Shown here: positions 5,953 through 7,000 of the stretch, one piece after another | Numbering within the stretch: the first letter of the stretch is position 1 | How the letters are laid out: the number at the start of each line of letters is the position of its first letter | Source of the DNA: an uncultured Coriobacteriaceae bacterium | GTDB lineage: Bacteria > Actinomycetota > Coriobacteriia > Coriobacteriales > Eggerthellaceae | Assembly (NCBI GenBank): GCA_900554945.1 | Contig: USJN01000077.1 | Span: forward strand, 1 to 7,000 | Direction: 5' to 3' | DNA length: 7,000 nt | Made by a program: the position numbers and the translations under genes | Notes under the pieces: model-generated | What the model saw: only the letters and a program-made list of their open reading frames with translations | Databases searched by the model: none | What the model was told of the DNA's origin: nothing

Positions 5953-6989
5953 ATCTTACGCTCCCTCGTGATGAGATAGAGGAAGAACGGCGCGCCGACG
6001 AACGCGGTCAGGATGCCGATGGGAATCTCGGATGTGGCCACAAGGCGCGCGATGTCATCCACAAGCAAAAGGAAGCTCGCGCCCATGAGCATACTCGCCG
6101 ACAAAAGTTTGCGATAGTCGCAACCCACGAGCATGCGGCACAAATGCGGGATGACCAGGCCGACCCAGCCCACCATGCCCGACACCGCCACGCTCGACGC
6201 GGTGACAAGGGTGGCCGCAAGCAGAACGACAACGCGCATCCGCTTGGCGTTCACGCCCATCGTGGCGGCCTCGTCGTCGCCCATGGTAAGGATGTTGATG
6301 CGCCAGCGCATGGCGAACAGCACGACGCACCCGATAATCATCGGAGCAGCGACCAGCGTAACATCGGACATCTTGGCGCTCGTTAAGCTTCCCATCAGCC
6401 AATACGTAATTGCGGGAAGCTGGTCGGTGGGGTCTGCGATCAATTTGGTGAACGAGACGCCCGCCTGGAACAGCGAGCTCACCATAACGCCCGCGAGCAC
6501 CACGACAAGGATGCGGTTTCCCTTCGCCCGACTCGATATGAGTAGCACGAGAAACACCGTCGCGATAGCGAAGCAGAACGCGAACAGACTCGTGGCAAAC
6601 GCGCTCGCCCCCAAAAGAATGGCAATCGCGGCTCCAAGTGCCGCGCCTTGGGACGCGCCCAGGATATCGGGCGACACAAGCGGGTTTTGGAAGGTTCCCT
6701 GGAACGCCGCGCCGGCGGCCGCAAGGCAGCAACCCACCATAAGCGCAAGCAGAATGCGCGGCAGGCGAACGTTGAAGAACAGCGTCTGCTGCTGGTTCGT
6801 CCAAAACTGGTCGATGGGAAATACCTGGCCAAGCAGCATGCAGATGGCCTCATGGGGCTCGATGGGGAACTTGCCGAGCATAAGCGAGACCGACGTGATG
6901 ACAACCAAGATCACGGCAAGAGCCATGATGACGAAATCTTCGCGCAGGGAGATTCTTCTCCCCGTATCTGTTCCCTCGAGCTTCGGCAC
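5949..6989 (-). CDS. ABC importer permease, FecCD/BtuC family
   Basis: This membrane subunit, working as a dimer, forms the path for the cargo. It has 346 residues, the usual size, and hydrophobic stretches consistent with about ten helices, the first at roughly 19-38. Family marks in order are VRLPRILLALMVG (74-86), GAAFQG followed by NPLVSPDILG (93-111), GDDEAATMGVN (237-247), the ATPase-contact segment GMVGWVGLVIPHLCRMLVG (271-289) and the C-terminal EIPIGILTAFVGAPFFLYL (321-339). The start is GTG at 6989, with AGGGA five bases upstream at the window edge. An ATG two bases earlier is in another frame. The open frame runs on to the right edge, so a longer product is possible but the family length and ribosome site favour this start. 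It is first of the three transporter genes visible; the operon promoter, and any riboswitch, lie beyond 7000. Confidence 0.95.
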   Translation of the reverse strand: MPKLEGTDTGRRISLREDFVIMALAVILVVITSVSLMLGKFPIEPHEAICMLLGQVFPIDQFWTNQQQTLFFNVRLPRILLALMVGCCLAAAGAAFQGTFQNPLVSPDILGASQGAALGAAIAILLGASAFATSLFAFCFAIATVFLVLLISSRAKGNRILVVVLAGVMVSSLFQAGVSFTKLIADPTDQLPAITYWLMGSLTSAKMSDVTLVAAPMIIGCVVLFAMRWRINILTMGDDEAATMGVNAKRMRVVVLLAATLVTASSVAVSGMVGWVGLVIPHLCRMLVGCDYRKLLSASMLMGASFLLLVDDIARLVATSEIPIGILTAFVGAPFFLYLITRERKI

Positions 6990-6994
6990 ATCGT

Positions 6995-6999
6995 TCCCT
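6995..6999 (-). promoter_or_regulatory. ribosome binding site of the permease
   Basis: At the extreme right edge the minus strand reads AAGGGAACGAT before GTG 6989, placing AGGGA about five bases from the start. It supports the GTG, though upstream context is cut off. Confidence 0.5.
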
Positions 7000-7000
7000 T

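Noticed and set aside
1..7000. mobile elements, CRISPR, tRNA or rRNA
   Set aside because: No transposase or integrase motifs, no regularly spaced repeats and no cloverleaf or rRNA-like sequence were seen on either strand.

Overview
The window is high-GC DNA that reads as an ordinary bacterial chromosome with six protein genes. Strong Shine-Dalgarno sequences, GTG and TTG starts, a lipoprotein-type binding protein and a menaquinone gene suggest a high-GC, respiring, probably Gram-positive anaerobe. My best guess is Coriobacteriia/Eggerthellaceae. That guess comes from gene style and protein flavour, not from a marker gene.

Layout, left to right. (1) nfo (endonuclease IV, plus strand, 24-863) repairs abasic and oxidised DNA. 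(2) A 264-bp gap between convergent genes (864-1127) carries an unusual set of nested, mutually competing inverted repeats. (3) menD (minus strand, 1128-3035) encodes the ThDP-dependent SEPHCHC synthase of menaquinone synthesis. (4) A divergent control region (3036-3183) lies between menD and the next gene. (5) A small P-loop NTPase of the THEP1/NTPase_1 type (plus strand, 3184-3795) starts at a GTG with a perfect AGGAGG. (6) A gap between convergent genes (3796-4010) holds a GC hairpin, a 17-bp tandem duplication and a clear intrinsic terminator facing left. (7) A three-gene importer operon on the minus strand is transcribed right to left: FecCD/BtuC-type permease (5949-6989), ATPase (5167-5952) and lipoprotein binding protein (4011-5150). 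Its promoter lies beyond the right edge.

The three transporter genes form a complete class of importer that takes up chelated metal or corrinoid-like cargo: a surface lipoprotein, a ten-helix-type permease and an ATPase. The permease stop and ATPase start overlap, and the binding protein follows 16 bases after the ATPase, so they are almost certainly one transcript. The cargo cannot be read from the sequence; iron-siderophore, haem, cobamide or molybdate/tungstate are all possible. The neighbouring NTPase is not in the operon and its link to transport is only positional.

I found no mobile element, tRNA, rRNA or CRISPR array, and no convincing new multi-gene system. The least explained parts are the inverted-repeat cluster after nfo, the unassigned NTPase and the unknown cargo of the transporter.
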